64,000 nucleotides of DNA from Bacteroidia bacterium. Its GTDB lineage: Bacteria; Bacteroidota; Bacteroidia; 2-12-FULL-35-15. The notes beneath the pieces are model-generated. The model was not told the origin of the DNA. It searched no databases and worked only from the letters and a program-made list of their open reading frames with translations. Positions 27,090 through 36,500 of this stretch are shown here, piece after piece. The stretch is taken from the NCBI GenBank assembly GCA_020051175.1, contig JAGVJJ010000044.1, positions 1 through 64,000 on the forward strand, read 5' to 3'. Each line of letters starts with the position of its first letter. Position 1 is the stretch's first letter. A program made the translations under genes and the position numbers.

Positions 27090-28604
27090 ATGTCGGGTAC
27101 CAGGGAAAAAAAGAACCAGCTGTTATTGCTGATTTCAGTTTTTGTAATCGCAACATGCGGTCTTATTTATGAGCTGATAGCAGGAACACTGGCCAGTTAC
27201 CTGCTTGGTGATTCTGTTACCCAGTTTTCTGTCATTATTGGTATTTATCTCTTTTCAATGGGGATTGGTTCATACCTTTCCAAGTTCTTCCGTACCAATC
27301 TTTTGGTATGGTTTATACAGATTGAAATACTGGTAGGTGTTGTAGGGGGTATCAGCTCTACACTCCTTTTCTTTTCATTCGAACACGCATCCGGTTTTCA
27401 CATCATACTTTACAGCCTTATTGTTCTTACAGGAACCTTGGTAGGCCTTGAAATACCTTTGCTGATGCGTATTTTAAAAGACGAATTTGATTTCAGCGAA
27501 CTGGTGTCGAAAGTTTTTACATTTGATTATATCGGTGCTTTGTTTGCATCCATACTATTTCCCTTGTTTATGGTGCCTTACCTGGGGCTTTTGAAAACAT
27601 CATTTCTTTTCGGATTGTTGAATGTGATGGTGGCCATTATCCTGTGCTTTACATTTGAATCAATCAAATACCTCAGTTTTTTACGCATACAGGCCATAGT
27701 AGCAGCCTTCCTGCTACTTATCGGCTTTGTGTTTGCGGAGCAGATACAATCCTATTCTGAGACAATTACCCTAGGGGAAAATATTATTTTCAGCAAGTCC
27801 TCGCCCTATCAGCGCATTATTGTTACAAGCGAAAAAGGGGTAACCAAACTGTATCTCAACAATAACCTGCAGTTTAGCTCTGCTGATGAATACCGTTATC
27901 ATGAAGCGCTCGTGCATCCAGGTCTTTCGCGTATTAAGGAACCTTCACGCGTACTCATACTTGGAGGTGGTGATGGTTTTGCCGTGCGCGAAGTTTTGAA
28001 ATACCCTACAGTAAGCAGCATTACACTTGTTGACCTGGATTCTGCTGTAACCAGTATTTTCAGGCAATCGGACTTTTTATCTGCGCTCAACAGTGGTGCG
28101 CTCAACAGTCCGAGGTTGAAAGTAATCAATACCGATGCGTTTCGTTGGCTCAAAGAAAATAGCGAAACTTATGATTTTATTGTAATCGATTTTCCCGATC
28201 CTTCCAACTTCTCTGTAGGCAAGCTATACACCACGTCTTTTTACAAAGAAGTACGAAAGGCACTGGCTCCGGGGGCTTCATTCGTTGTTCAGAGTACTTC
28301 GCCTTATATGGCCCGTAAATCTTTCTGGTGTGTGAACAACACCATTGCAGCCACCGGTTTTAAAACAATGCCATATCACGTTTATGTTCCTTCGTTTGGT
28401 GAATGGGGATATGTGATGGCCTTTGATACACTTGCTGCTAAATCCTATTACATACCCCAGCAATTAAAATTTTATGATGAGGCCCGGTATGCAGAGATGA
28501 CAACCTTTCCTAAGGATATGGCTTATGAGCCTACGGAAATCAATAAGCTGAACAACCAGATTCTTATACATTATTTCGAAGATGAGTGGGGAAGGGTTCA
28601 ATAA
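27090..28604 (+). CDS. Membrane-embedded spermidine-synthase-like aminopropyltransferase
   Basis: 504 residues. The N-terminal half (about 10-215) has six or seven membrane helices; the C-terminal half (about 230-490) is a spermidine-synthase-type methyltransferase fold. Family motifs are present: DEYRYHEALVHPGL (YHE), LILGGGDGFAVREVL, LVDLD, NTDAFRW and the DFPDP loop that replaces the usual D-x-x-DP. Soluble SpeE moves aminopropyl from decarboxylated AdoMet to putrescine; here the acceptor could be membrane-bound or polymeric. Location next to the SpeD-like gene gives a plausible source of donor. Overlaps the next gene by 23 bases. Confidence 0.83.
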   Translation: MSGTREKKNQLLLLISVFVIATCGLIYELIAGTLASYLLGDSVTQFSVIIGIYLFSMGIGSYLSKFFRTNLLVWFIQIEILVGVVGGISSTLLFFSFEHASGFHIILYSLIVLTGTLVGLEIPLLMRILKDEFDFSELVSKVFTFDYIGALFASILFPLFMVPYLGLLKTSFLFGLLNVMVAIILCFTFESIKYLSFLRIQAIVAAFLLLIGFVFAEQIQSYSETITLGENIIFSKSSPYQRIIVTSEKGVTKLYLNNNLQFSSADEYRYHEALVHPGLSRIKEPSRVLILGGGDGFAVREVLKYPTVSSITLVDLDSAVTSIFRQSDFLSALNSGALNSPRLKVINTDAFRWLKENSETYDFIVIDFPDPSNFSVGKLYTTSFYKEVRKALAPGASFVVQSTSPYMARKSFWCVNNTIAATGFKTMPYHVYVPSFGEWGYVMAFDTLAAKSYYIPQQLKFYDEARYAEMTTFPKDMAYEPTEINKLNNQILIHYFEDEWGRVQ

Positions 28605-30204
28605 AGATATTTCACGAAGAACATTTGTAAAGCTGGCGGGTGTTGCATTGGCTTTTCCTTCCTGCAGTTTTCTGAAGGAAAAAGACTCATTTCCTGTTAC
28701 TATTGCCGGTTCCGCTTCCAAAACCGGTCATTTGCTGCGCGAAAATAAATTTCCTGAACCTGCTGAGACAGTTCGTGTAACAACACTGATTGTAGGTGGT
28801 GGCATTTCGGGGTTAAGTGCGGCCCGCTGGTTAAAGAAAAACGGGCTGTCTGATTTTAAGCTGCTGGAGCTGGATACAGAGGCTGGTGGTAATTCAAAAG
28901 GTGGGGAAAATGCTGTAAGCAGGTATCCATTCGCGGCTCATTACCTTCCTATACCAAATGAAAAGTTTCAGGAGCTGATTGATTTTTTACATGAACATGC
29001 TGTTATTACAGGTTTTGATCAGAATGGCCTGCCCGTATACAACGATTATTATATCTGCTTTGAGCCCGAGGAACGGCTTTTCTACCGAGGCCTCTGGCAG
29101 GAAGGTCTGCCACCTAAGACTGGTCTTATTGACGAAGAGACCGCTGAGCTGGCGCGCTTTATGAAGGAAATGGACAGGTATAAAGAGCATATAGGTTCAG
29201 ATAAACGCAAGTCCTTTACCATTCCTCTTGAGCTAAGCAGTACTGATCCCGAGCTTATGAAGCTGGATGGCATGACTATGGCCGAATACCTTGAAAGGGA
29301 AAATTACAAAACGCCTTTTATCCGCTGGTATCTTGATTATTGCTGCAAGGATGATTTCGGAACTTCCATAAAAAATACTTCTGCATGGGCGGCATGCCAT
29401 TACTTTGCATGCAGGACGGGAAAGGCTTCCAATGCTGATGCTTCGGATGTTTTAACCTGGCCGGAAGGAAATAATTTTCTTGCAAAAAAATTGCTGTCTG
29501 AAGTGCAATCAAATGTTGAGGTGCAGATGCTTACCTATAAAATTGAACAGGTAGGCGATGAATGGCATAGTTACGTTTACGATGTGCAAAATCAAAAAAG
29601 TATAAAATATGTTTCTAAATCGGTAATACTTGCTACTCCCCAGTTTGTAAATAAAAAAATTCTTTCTCTTCAAACCGCTGTCAATTGGGATGAGTTCAGC
29701 TATTACCCGTGGATTGTAGCCAACATTACCATCCATGATAAAAAAAGCCTGAACGGTGGAGTGGAGCTTTGCTGGGACAATGTGCTTTACAACTCAACTT
29801 CACTGGGCTATGTGAATGCCTGTCACCAGAGTGTGAACGTGCAGGAAAAAACAGTGCTTACGTATTATTACAATTTTTCTGAACGGTCTGCCCGGGAAGA
29901 GCGGCAGGAGATTTACAGCAAAGACGAAAATTATTGGAAAAATTTTATCCTCGAAGATTTAAGAACTGCCCATCCTCATATTGCTGAGCATATTGAGTCG
30001 GTTGAGGTGAATGTGCTCGGGCACGGAATGATTAGTCCGGTGGCAGGTTTCAGAACCAGTCCTTCGCGTGCAAAGCTGGCCGAGGGACACAGCGGACTTT
30101 ATTTTGCCCACTCCGATGTAAGTGGTATTTCTATTTTTGAACAGGCATTTTACCGTGGTATATGTGCCGCGAAGCAGGCGTTGCAGAGCAATCAGAGGGC
30201 ATGA
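28582..30204 (+). CDS. Tat-exported lipoprotein FAD amine-oxidase-like enzyme
   Basis: 540 residues. The N-terminus has twin-arginine SRRTFVKLAG (12-21), a hydrophobic stretch and a lipobox ending at the Cys of FPSC, so it should be folded in the cytoplasm with FAD, exported by Tat and lipidated. The Rossmann motif TLIVGGGISGLSAARWL and the downstream LLELDTEAGGNS are typical of the flavin amine oxidase/protoporphyrinogen oxidase family; the C-terminal FAD contact is GLYFAHSDVSGISIFEQAFYRG. Substrate is unknown; a polyamine or aminopropyl product of the neighbouring gene is the obvious idea. The start overlaps the preceding gene by 23 bases, and the stop overlaps the next ATG (ATGA). Confidence 0.83.
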   Translation: MSGEGFNKDISRRTFVKLAGVALAFPSCSFLKEKDSFPVTIAGSASKTGHLLRENKFPEPAETVRVTTLIVGGGISGLSAARWLKKNGLSDFKLLELDTEAGGNSKGGENAVSRYPFAAHYLPIPNEKFQELIDFLHEHAVITGFDQNGLPVYNDYYICFEPEERLFYRGLWQEGLPPKTGLIDEETAELARFMKEMDRYKEHIGSDKRKSFTIPLELSSTDPELMKLDGMTMAEYLERENYKTPFIRWYLDYCCKDDFGTSIKNTSAWAACHYFACRTGKASNADASDVLTWPEGNNFLAKKLLSEVQSNVEVQMLTYKIEQVGDEWHSYVYDVQNQKSIKYVSKSVILATPQFVNKKILSLQTAVNWDEFSYYPWIVANITIHDKKSLNGGVELCWDNVLYNSTSLGYVNACHQSVNVQEKTVLTYYYNFSERSAREERQEIYSKDENYWKNFILEDLRTAHPHIAEHIESVEVNVLGHGMISPVAGFRTSPSRAKLAEGHSGLYFAHSDVSGISIFEQAFYRGICAAKQALQSNQRA

Positions 30205-31304
30205 AAACAAAAAGCTGGATATTATCACCCGTTTTTGATACAGTATTTATCCTGTTTCCACCATTTGCCTGCCTGCTGATTATTTTTTTATTTCCCGGTC
30301 TGTTTGATACTGCCGGTACTGAAAATGAATGGATATGGTTCCTGTTGGTGGTCTGCATTGATGTCGGCCACGTATACAGCACCATTTACCGTACGTACAT
30401 GGATAAGGAAACCATCAGCAAAAATAAGCTGTTGTTCTACCTGAGCCCGGTAGCTATTTATTTTGTTTGTGTGCTCATGCATTCCATGAACCCCTTGTTT
30501 TTCTGGAGAGGGATGGCCTATCTGGCCGTATTTCACTTTATTCGACAGCAATACGGCTTTCTGCGCTTGTATTCCCGTAAAGAGCAACAATCCCTCTTTT
30601 ATAGAAGCATGGATACCATTACCATTTATGCAGCAACCTTATACCCCCTTGTATACTGGCATTTGCAAGGTAAACAACAATTCAACTGGTTTGTGGATAA
30701 TGACTTCGTTTACATCAATCAGCCCTGGCTCATTCCTGTATTTCAAATCATATACGTGTTGGTACTGCTGCTGTACATTGCTAAAGAAGTCCACGGCTTC
30801 ATAAAAAGCAGGCAAATCAATATTCCTAAAAATATTTTAGTGGCCGGAACGGTTTTGTCATGGTACATTGGTATTGTTTACCTGAAAGGCGATCTCACTT
30901 TTACTCTTCTGAATGTTGTGAGCCACGGAGTGCCGTACTATGCGCTGGTGTGGGCTTTTGGCAATAAGCAGCAGCAACAGGCTAACGACAAGCCCAGCAG
31001 GATAAAGCTTTTTTTTAAACCGCAGAATATCTTGTTGTTCCTCGGATTCCTTTTGTTGCTGGCCTATTTGGAAGAATTGCTCTGGGATGGGTTTGTTTGG
31101 AAAGAGCACACAATGGTATTCCCAACCACAGCATTCCTGCCCGATATAAGCGATAGTAAAAGTCTGATGTCATTGCTTGTACCACTTTTAGCCCTTCCCC
31201 AGCTGCTTCATTACTTTATTGATGGTTTTATCTGGAAAATAAAAAAGGATCGCTATGGCTGGAGTACACTGCTATTGGGCACTCTGCCAGAAAAAAAGGA
31301 ATAA
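30201..31304 (+). CDS. Multipass membrane protein with conserved-looking histidines
   Basis: 367 residues from the ATG at 30201 that overlaps the previous stop as ATGA. Eight or nine membrane helices. Histidines sit at or near helix ends in distinctive contexts: CIDVGHVYSTIYRTY, FHFIRQQYGFLRL, VVSHGVPYYALVW, LLHYFIDGFIWK. This pattern resembles integral membrane oxygenases or desaturases, and some relatives are loosely labelled as carotene-monooxygenase-like; no such activity is shown. It is the last gene of the operon that starts at 24375. No signal peptide beyond the first helix. Confidence 0.75.
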   Translation: MKTKSWILSPVFDTVFILFPPFACLLIIFLFPGLFDTAGTENEWIWFLLVVCIDVGHVYSTIYRTYMDKETISKNKLLFYLSPVAIYFVCVLMHSMNPLFFWRGMAYLAVFHFIRQQYGFLRLYSRKEQQSLFYRSMDTITIYAATLYPLVYWHLQGKQQFNWFVDNDFVYINQPWLIPVFQIIYVLVLLLYIAKEVHGFIKSRQINIPKNILVAGTVLSWYIGIVYLKGDLTFTLLNVVSHGVPYYALVWAFGNKQQQQANDKPSRIKLFFKPQNILLFLGFLLLLAYLEELLWDGFVWKEHTMVFPTTAFLPDISDSKSLMSLLVPLLALPQLLHYFIDGFIWKIKKDRYGWSTLLLGTLPEKKE

Positions 31305-31471
31305 TATTACAGCAAAAAGGTACTTAATTTAATCCGGGCTCGGTTAAAGTATAACATATCAGTTGAACCGCAAATAGATTTGAATGGGGTACCGGAATTG
31401 TAATGTATTCGGTCCGGCTGACAGGCTTTAAATAGTAAAGTTGAAGACTAATGCGGGCATTCCGAATTGTC

Positions 31472-31891
31472 TTAATTCAGCGCAGGGAGCTCAATTTCAT
31501 CCTGAACAATAAATGCAGCCGGAAAGTCTGGTTGTATTTCCTTTAAAAATTTGTAAGCTTCCAGTTTGGTCCTGAAATCACCTACACGGATATTAAAATT
31601 GGGCTGATCGTACTTCTCGTAAGCAGGCACATCCGGAAATTTTGCAATAAATGCACCTTTTACCTCTTTTGCTTTATTTTTATCAGTTCCGAAATGAATT
31701 TTAACCCTGTAGCCCTTAATAGGCACTTTTGAATTTATCTCGATGTGCTTTTCAAGCAAATCCCTTATTTTATAATCCTGCACAATTTCCACTTTAGCTG
31801 AGTCACTTATCTGTGCATGAGTTTTATAGCAAAAAAATGCCATTAAACACAAAAAAATCAGGCTCTTAGGAGATTTATGAAAATTATTCAT
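31472..31891 (-). CDS. Exported SPOR-domain protein
   Basis: 139 residues: a signal peptide (to about residue 26, ending in THAQ), a short linker, then a SPOR-like domain (about 55-135) with strand-helix units GYRVKIHFG, KGAFIAKFPDVPAY, FNIRVGDFRTKLEAYKFLKEIQPDFPAAFIV. SPOR domains bind denuded glycan strands of septal peptidoglycan. It is small, without a membrane anchor apart from the signal, so probably periplasmic. Convergent with the end of the 24375-31304 operon, which lies 167 bases away. Confidence 0.78.
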   Translation of the reverse strand: MNNFHKSPKSLIFLCLMAFFCYKTHAQISDSAKVEIVQDYKIRDLLEKHIEINSKVPIKGYRVKIHFGTDKNKAKEVKGAFIAKFPDVPAYEKYDQPNFNIRVGDFRTKLEAYKFLKEIQPDFPAAFIVQDEIELPALN

Positions 31892-32212
31892 TGCAAAAAT
31901 TACTTGTGTGGGACAAAGGTAATTTATTAAAACGTTTAAAACAGGAATTTGGTATACATTTTTTAGTGGCCTCCTTTTTCCACACTCCCAAAACGGACAT
32001 TCGACAAATATTGGATTTTATTTGATAAAATATTCATTTTGAAAGTCTAAAAAAAACAGTAAAAAAGAGCCTTATTAAGAATGATTATAAATTAAGTTTT
32101 TTTAACAATTTTTGAATCGCAAATGAATGTTTCTTATAATTTTGTCGCTCGAGTATAAAATACCTCCTCAAAACCGGGGATTTTTCATAGAAGTTAACAA
32201 TTAGCAAAGTAT
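31892..32212. other. Gene-free region of 321 bases upstream of the respiratory operon
   Basis: AT-rich, no ORF of interest on either strand. It holds the promoter at 32112-32144 and a long leader of about 60 bases before actA. A-tract clusters (AAAAAAA near 32050) may bend the DNA or bind a regulator. Confidence 0.5.
32112..32144 (+). promoter_or_regulatory. Promoter of the act-cox operon
   Basis: TTG at 32112-32114, a 22-base spacer and TAATTTTG at 32137-32144 match the consensus. Start predicted near 32151, leaving about 60 bases of leader before the actA ATG at 32213. Confidence 0.55.
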
Positions 32213-33484
32213 ATGGATACAATTTTGATTAAGCCACAAAGACGACTTCTGGCAGCTATTTCCTTCCTATTTTTAGTTTTAACCAGCTTTAATCAGGCGT
32301 TTGCTGAGGCTGATGGAGCAAAGCTGTTTAAACAGAACTGTGCCGTTTGTCATAGTCTGGGCGATAATAAAATCACTGGTCCCGGCCTGAAAGGTGTTGC
32401 TGCCCGTGTTCCAGCTGACCCATGGTTGTTTAACTGGATTAAAAACAACAAGGAAGTTATCAAAAGCGGTGATGCATATGCTAAGAAGATCCTTGCTGAA
32501 TATAATGGTGCGGACATGAGCACTTTTACTCACTTAACAGATGATGAAATCAATGCGTTGGTTGCTTTTGTTAAGAACCCTCCTGTTGAAGTTAAAACAA
32601 CTACTCCAACTGATGAGGCTAAGGGCCCTAAAGGTGCTACAGAGGAAGGTGTGAACCCCCTTGCTATCCTTATTGGCGTTATCGCTTTCCTAATCATTAT
32701 CATTGGTGTATTGCGCGGTGTTACCCACTCACTTAAAAATATCCAGAACGAAAAGCAAGGCTTGCCTGAAGAAGAAGCTGTTGGTCCTTGGGATGAAATT
32801 AAAAACTGGATCGTTACACATAAAACAACAACCGCTGTAATTATCCTTATCATTCTTGGTGGACTTCTAACAGAAGGGTGGTACGCTTTAAAAGGTATTG
32901 GTGTATACGAAGGCTATCAGCCTGTACAACCGATTGCGTTCTCTCATAAAATTCACGCGGGCGACAATGCTATTAACTGCCAGTATTGCCACTCCGGTGT
33001 TGAGAAAAGTAAAACAGCAGGTATTCCTTCTGTAAATGTGTGTATGAACTGCCACAAAGGAATTTCCAGTGGTCCAACTACCGGAACAGAAGAGATTGCG
33101 AAAATATACGAGGCTGCTGGTTTCGACCCGAAAAGCGGTGAATACACCAAGCCACAGAAACCTATCCAATGGATAAAGGTTCACAACCTTCAGGATTTTG
33201 TTTATTTCTCTCACCAGCAACACGTAAAAGTAGGTAAACAGGATTGTGCAAACTGTCACGGTGATGTAAAAACAATGACCGTTGCAAAACAGGTAAGTCC
33301 TTTAACAATGGGCTGGTGTATCGACTGTCACAGAAAGACGGAAGTACCAGGCATGAAAGACAACCCATACTATGAAAGCCTGCACAAAAAGCTTGCTGAG
33401 AAATACAAAGGCCTTCCAAAAGAAGAGCAGGTAATTACCGTTGCAAAAATGGGCGGTATCGACTGCGGAAGATGTCACTACTAA
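32213..33484 (+). CDS. actA: Alternative complex III subunit ActA, multihaem cytochrome c
   Basis: 423 residues with six CxxCH haem sites. An N-terminal signal (1-31) precedes a monohaem cytochrome c domain (CAVCH 43-47). Two membrane helices (about 150-168 and 207-226) come next. The C-terminal five sites are CQYCH 256-260, CMNCH 277-281, CANCH 345-349, CIDCH 369-373 and CGRCH 418-422, the last at the very end. The pentahaem part is the usual ActA that passes electrons from the quinol-oxidising module; the extra N-terminal haem is a fused domain. First gene of the respiratory operon; 68 bases before actB. A complete set of conserved ligands is seen. Confidence 0.93.
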   Translation: MDTILIKPQRRLLAAISFLFLVLTSFNQAFAEADGAKLFKQNCAVCHSLGDNKITGPGLKGVAARVPADPWLFNWIKNNKEVIKSGDAYAKKILAEYNGADMSTFTHLTDDEINALVAFVKNPPVEVKTTTPTDEAKGPKGATEEGVNPLAILIGVIAFLIIIIGVLRGVTHSLKNIQNEKQGLPEEEAVGPWDEIKNWIVTHKTTTAVIILIILGGLLTEGWYALKGIGVYEGYQPVQPIAFSHKIHAGDNAINCQYCHSGVEKSKTAGIPSVNVCMNCHKGISSGPTTGTEEIAKIYEAAGFDPKSGEYTKPQKPIQWIKVHNLQDFVYFSHQQHVKVGKQDCANCHGDVKTMTVAKQVSPLTMGWCIDCHRKTEVPGMKDNPYYESLHKKLAEKYKGLPKEEQVITVAKMGGIDCGRCHY

Positions 33485-33552
33485 TATCTTGAACAGATAC
33501 AACAGTCAAGCGTTTAGAATTTAGAAATCAGAGATTAGAATTTATACAAGAT

Positions 33553-36500
33553 ATGGCAACAAAAAAATACTGGAAAGGACTTGAAGAGTTAAGCAACAGT
33601 CCTGAGTTTGTTCAAAAAGTAAATAATGAATTTGCGGAACAAATACCTGTAGAAGAGTTTTTAGGCGATAATAACCTGGCTTCCAACAACGGTACAAACC
33701 GCAGGGATTTTTTAAAATTCTTAGGTTTCAGTGTTGCTGCTGCATCCCTGGCTGCCTGCGAAGCCCCTGTAAACAAAGCTATCCCTTATGTTGTAAAACC
33801 TGAGGAAATTACTCCGGGTGTTGCCAACTGGTATGCTTCTACTTACTTTGACGGACGTGATTATGCTGCCCTTGTTGTTAAAACAAGAGAAGGCCGACCG
33901 ATTAAAGTTACGGGTAACACCTTATCAAAAGTGTCAAATGGTGCTACCAACGCACGTATTCAGGCTTCCATACTTTCATTATACGATTCATCACGTTTAA
34001 CTGGTCCTGTTGCTGATAAAAAAGCTTCAACCTGGTCTGCTGTTGATTCTGAAATAGGTGGTAAGCTTGCTGCTATTGTTGCAAAAGGTGGTGCTATCCG
34101 CATTTTATCTTCAACCATTATCAGCCCTTCTACAAAAGCTGTAATGGACGAGTTCATGGCAAAATATCCGGGTACAAAGCACGTAACGTATGATGCTATC
34201 TCTTATTCAGCAATAACAAACGCCAATGCACAAACTTTCGGTCAGGGAATTATCCCTACGTACCGTTTTGAGGATGCACAGGTGGTTGTGAGTATCGGAG
34301 CTGATTTCCTTGCAAACTGGATCGAAGATTTCTCTGTTGCTTATGGAAAAAACAGGAAAGTAAGCAAAGAAAAAGCGGTGATGTCAAAACATTACCAGTT
34401 CGAGTCTAACCTTTCGTTAACAGGTGCTAATGCCGATGAGCGTGTTCCTGTTAAAGTTTCTGAGCAGGCTAAAGTGGTTGTAAACCTGCACAATGAAGTG
34501 GCTAAGCTTGTTGGTGTTGCTACACTGCCTTCTGCTGAGCTGGCTTGTGATGCAATGATTGCTAAAGTTGCAAAAGACCTGGTTGCAAACAAAGGGAAAT
34601 CATTGGTGGTGAGCGGTTCTAACGATACCAATGTTCAGCTGATTGTGAACGAAATCAATACCTTGATTGGAAGCTACGGAAAAACCATTGATATGGAAAC
34701 TCCAAGCTACATCAATCAAAGTGATGACAAAGCATTCACAGCCCTTGTTGCGGATATGGCAGCAGGAAAAGTTGATGCCATCATCACTTACAATACTAAC
34801 CCTGTGTATACCGCTCCTGCAGCCTTAAAATTTGCTGAAGCATATAACAAAGTAGGTCTTCGTATTTCATTTGCCGACAGGGCCGATGAAACAGCAGATC
34901 TTGCAAACTATATCTGTCCTGACCACCATTACTTAGAGTCATGGAATGATTTTAACCCGAGAAAAACTCATTTTAGCCTTTCTCAGCCAACTATCCGCCC
35001 TTTGTTTGCGGATATTAACTCAGGAACACGTCAGGCACAGGATACACTATTGAAATGGGCTGGTAACACTACAGACTATTATACTTACATTCAGAAAATT
35101 TGGGCTGAGCGTGTGTTCCCGATGCAGGGCAAATACATGACATTTACTGAATTCTGGAACAATGCATTGCACGATGGCGCTATTGAAGTAGGCAAAGGGA
35201 CTGAAGGGCCTGTTGCTGCGGAGAAAGATGGAAAAGCAAAACCTGTAGCTGCTGCAAAAACAGAAGATGCAGAGAAAAAAGAAGAAGAGAAACCAGCTTC
35301 GGCTGTAAACTTAAAACAGGCAGCACGTGAAATCAACGCTGTTCAAGGCGGTGAATTTGAGCTTGCACTGTATGAAAAAACCGGTATCGGTAATGGTAAC
35401 CAGGCAAACAACCCTTGGTTGCAGGAATTACCGGATCCTATCACCAAAATTACCTGGGATAATTATGTTACCATGTCGCCTTTAGACATGAAAGACAAAT
35501 ATAATCTGATGGAGCGCCAGGACCGTGAAGCAAGCGTTGTAACGGTTACAGTTGACGGGCTTTCAGTCGAACTGCCTGTCGTACCTCAGCCTGGACAAGC
35601 GCGTGGAACTATTGGTATAGCTGTTGGTTACGGCAGGGAAAAAGCTGGTAAACTAAGCACACAGGTTGGAGTTGTTGGTAAAAATGTATTCCCATTCACA
35701 CAGGTGGTGAACGGTACATTGAGCTATGCAGCCCTGGATGCTAAAGTTGCAAGTGCAAACAAAACAACTGAAATTGCCGGGACTCAGATACATCACACGC
35801 TGATGGGCCGTGAGATTGTAAAAGAAACCAATTTAGAGAACTATAAAAAGAACCCTAAATCCGGTAACCACGATGAAATGATCATCACTCACTCCGGCCC
35901 TAAAAAGGCGGAAACTATTGACTTGTGGGATGAGCACGTAAAACCGGGTCACCACTGGGGAATGACCATTGACCTTAACTCCTGTTTCGGTTGTGGTGCC
36001 TGCGTAGTAAGCTGTACTGCCGAAAACAACGTTGCTGTTGTTGGTAAAGAGCAGGTAATGAAAACCCGCGAAATGCACTGGCTGCGTATCGACCGCTATT
36101 ACAGCAGTGATATGAATGAAGTGGTTGCGCACAAAGATCACAAAGGTGCTATTGATATGTACCTTGAAATGGAAAATCCATCAGCTGCAAATCCTAAAGT
36201 AGTTTTCCAGCCAATGCTTTGCCAGCACTGTAACCACGCACCATGCGAAAATGTGTGTCCGGTTCTTGCTACCAACCATAGCAATGATGGATTAAACGTA
36301 ATGACTTATAACCGCTGTGTTGGTACACGCTACTGTGCAAACAACTGTCCTTATAAAGTTAGACGTTTCAACTGGTTCAACTATAACGGAAATTCAGATT
36401 TTGCATTCAACCCTACACAGGACGATTTAGGACGCATGGTGTTAAACCCTGACGTAGTAGTACGTTCACGTGGTGTAATGGAAAAATGTACAATGTGTAT

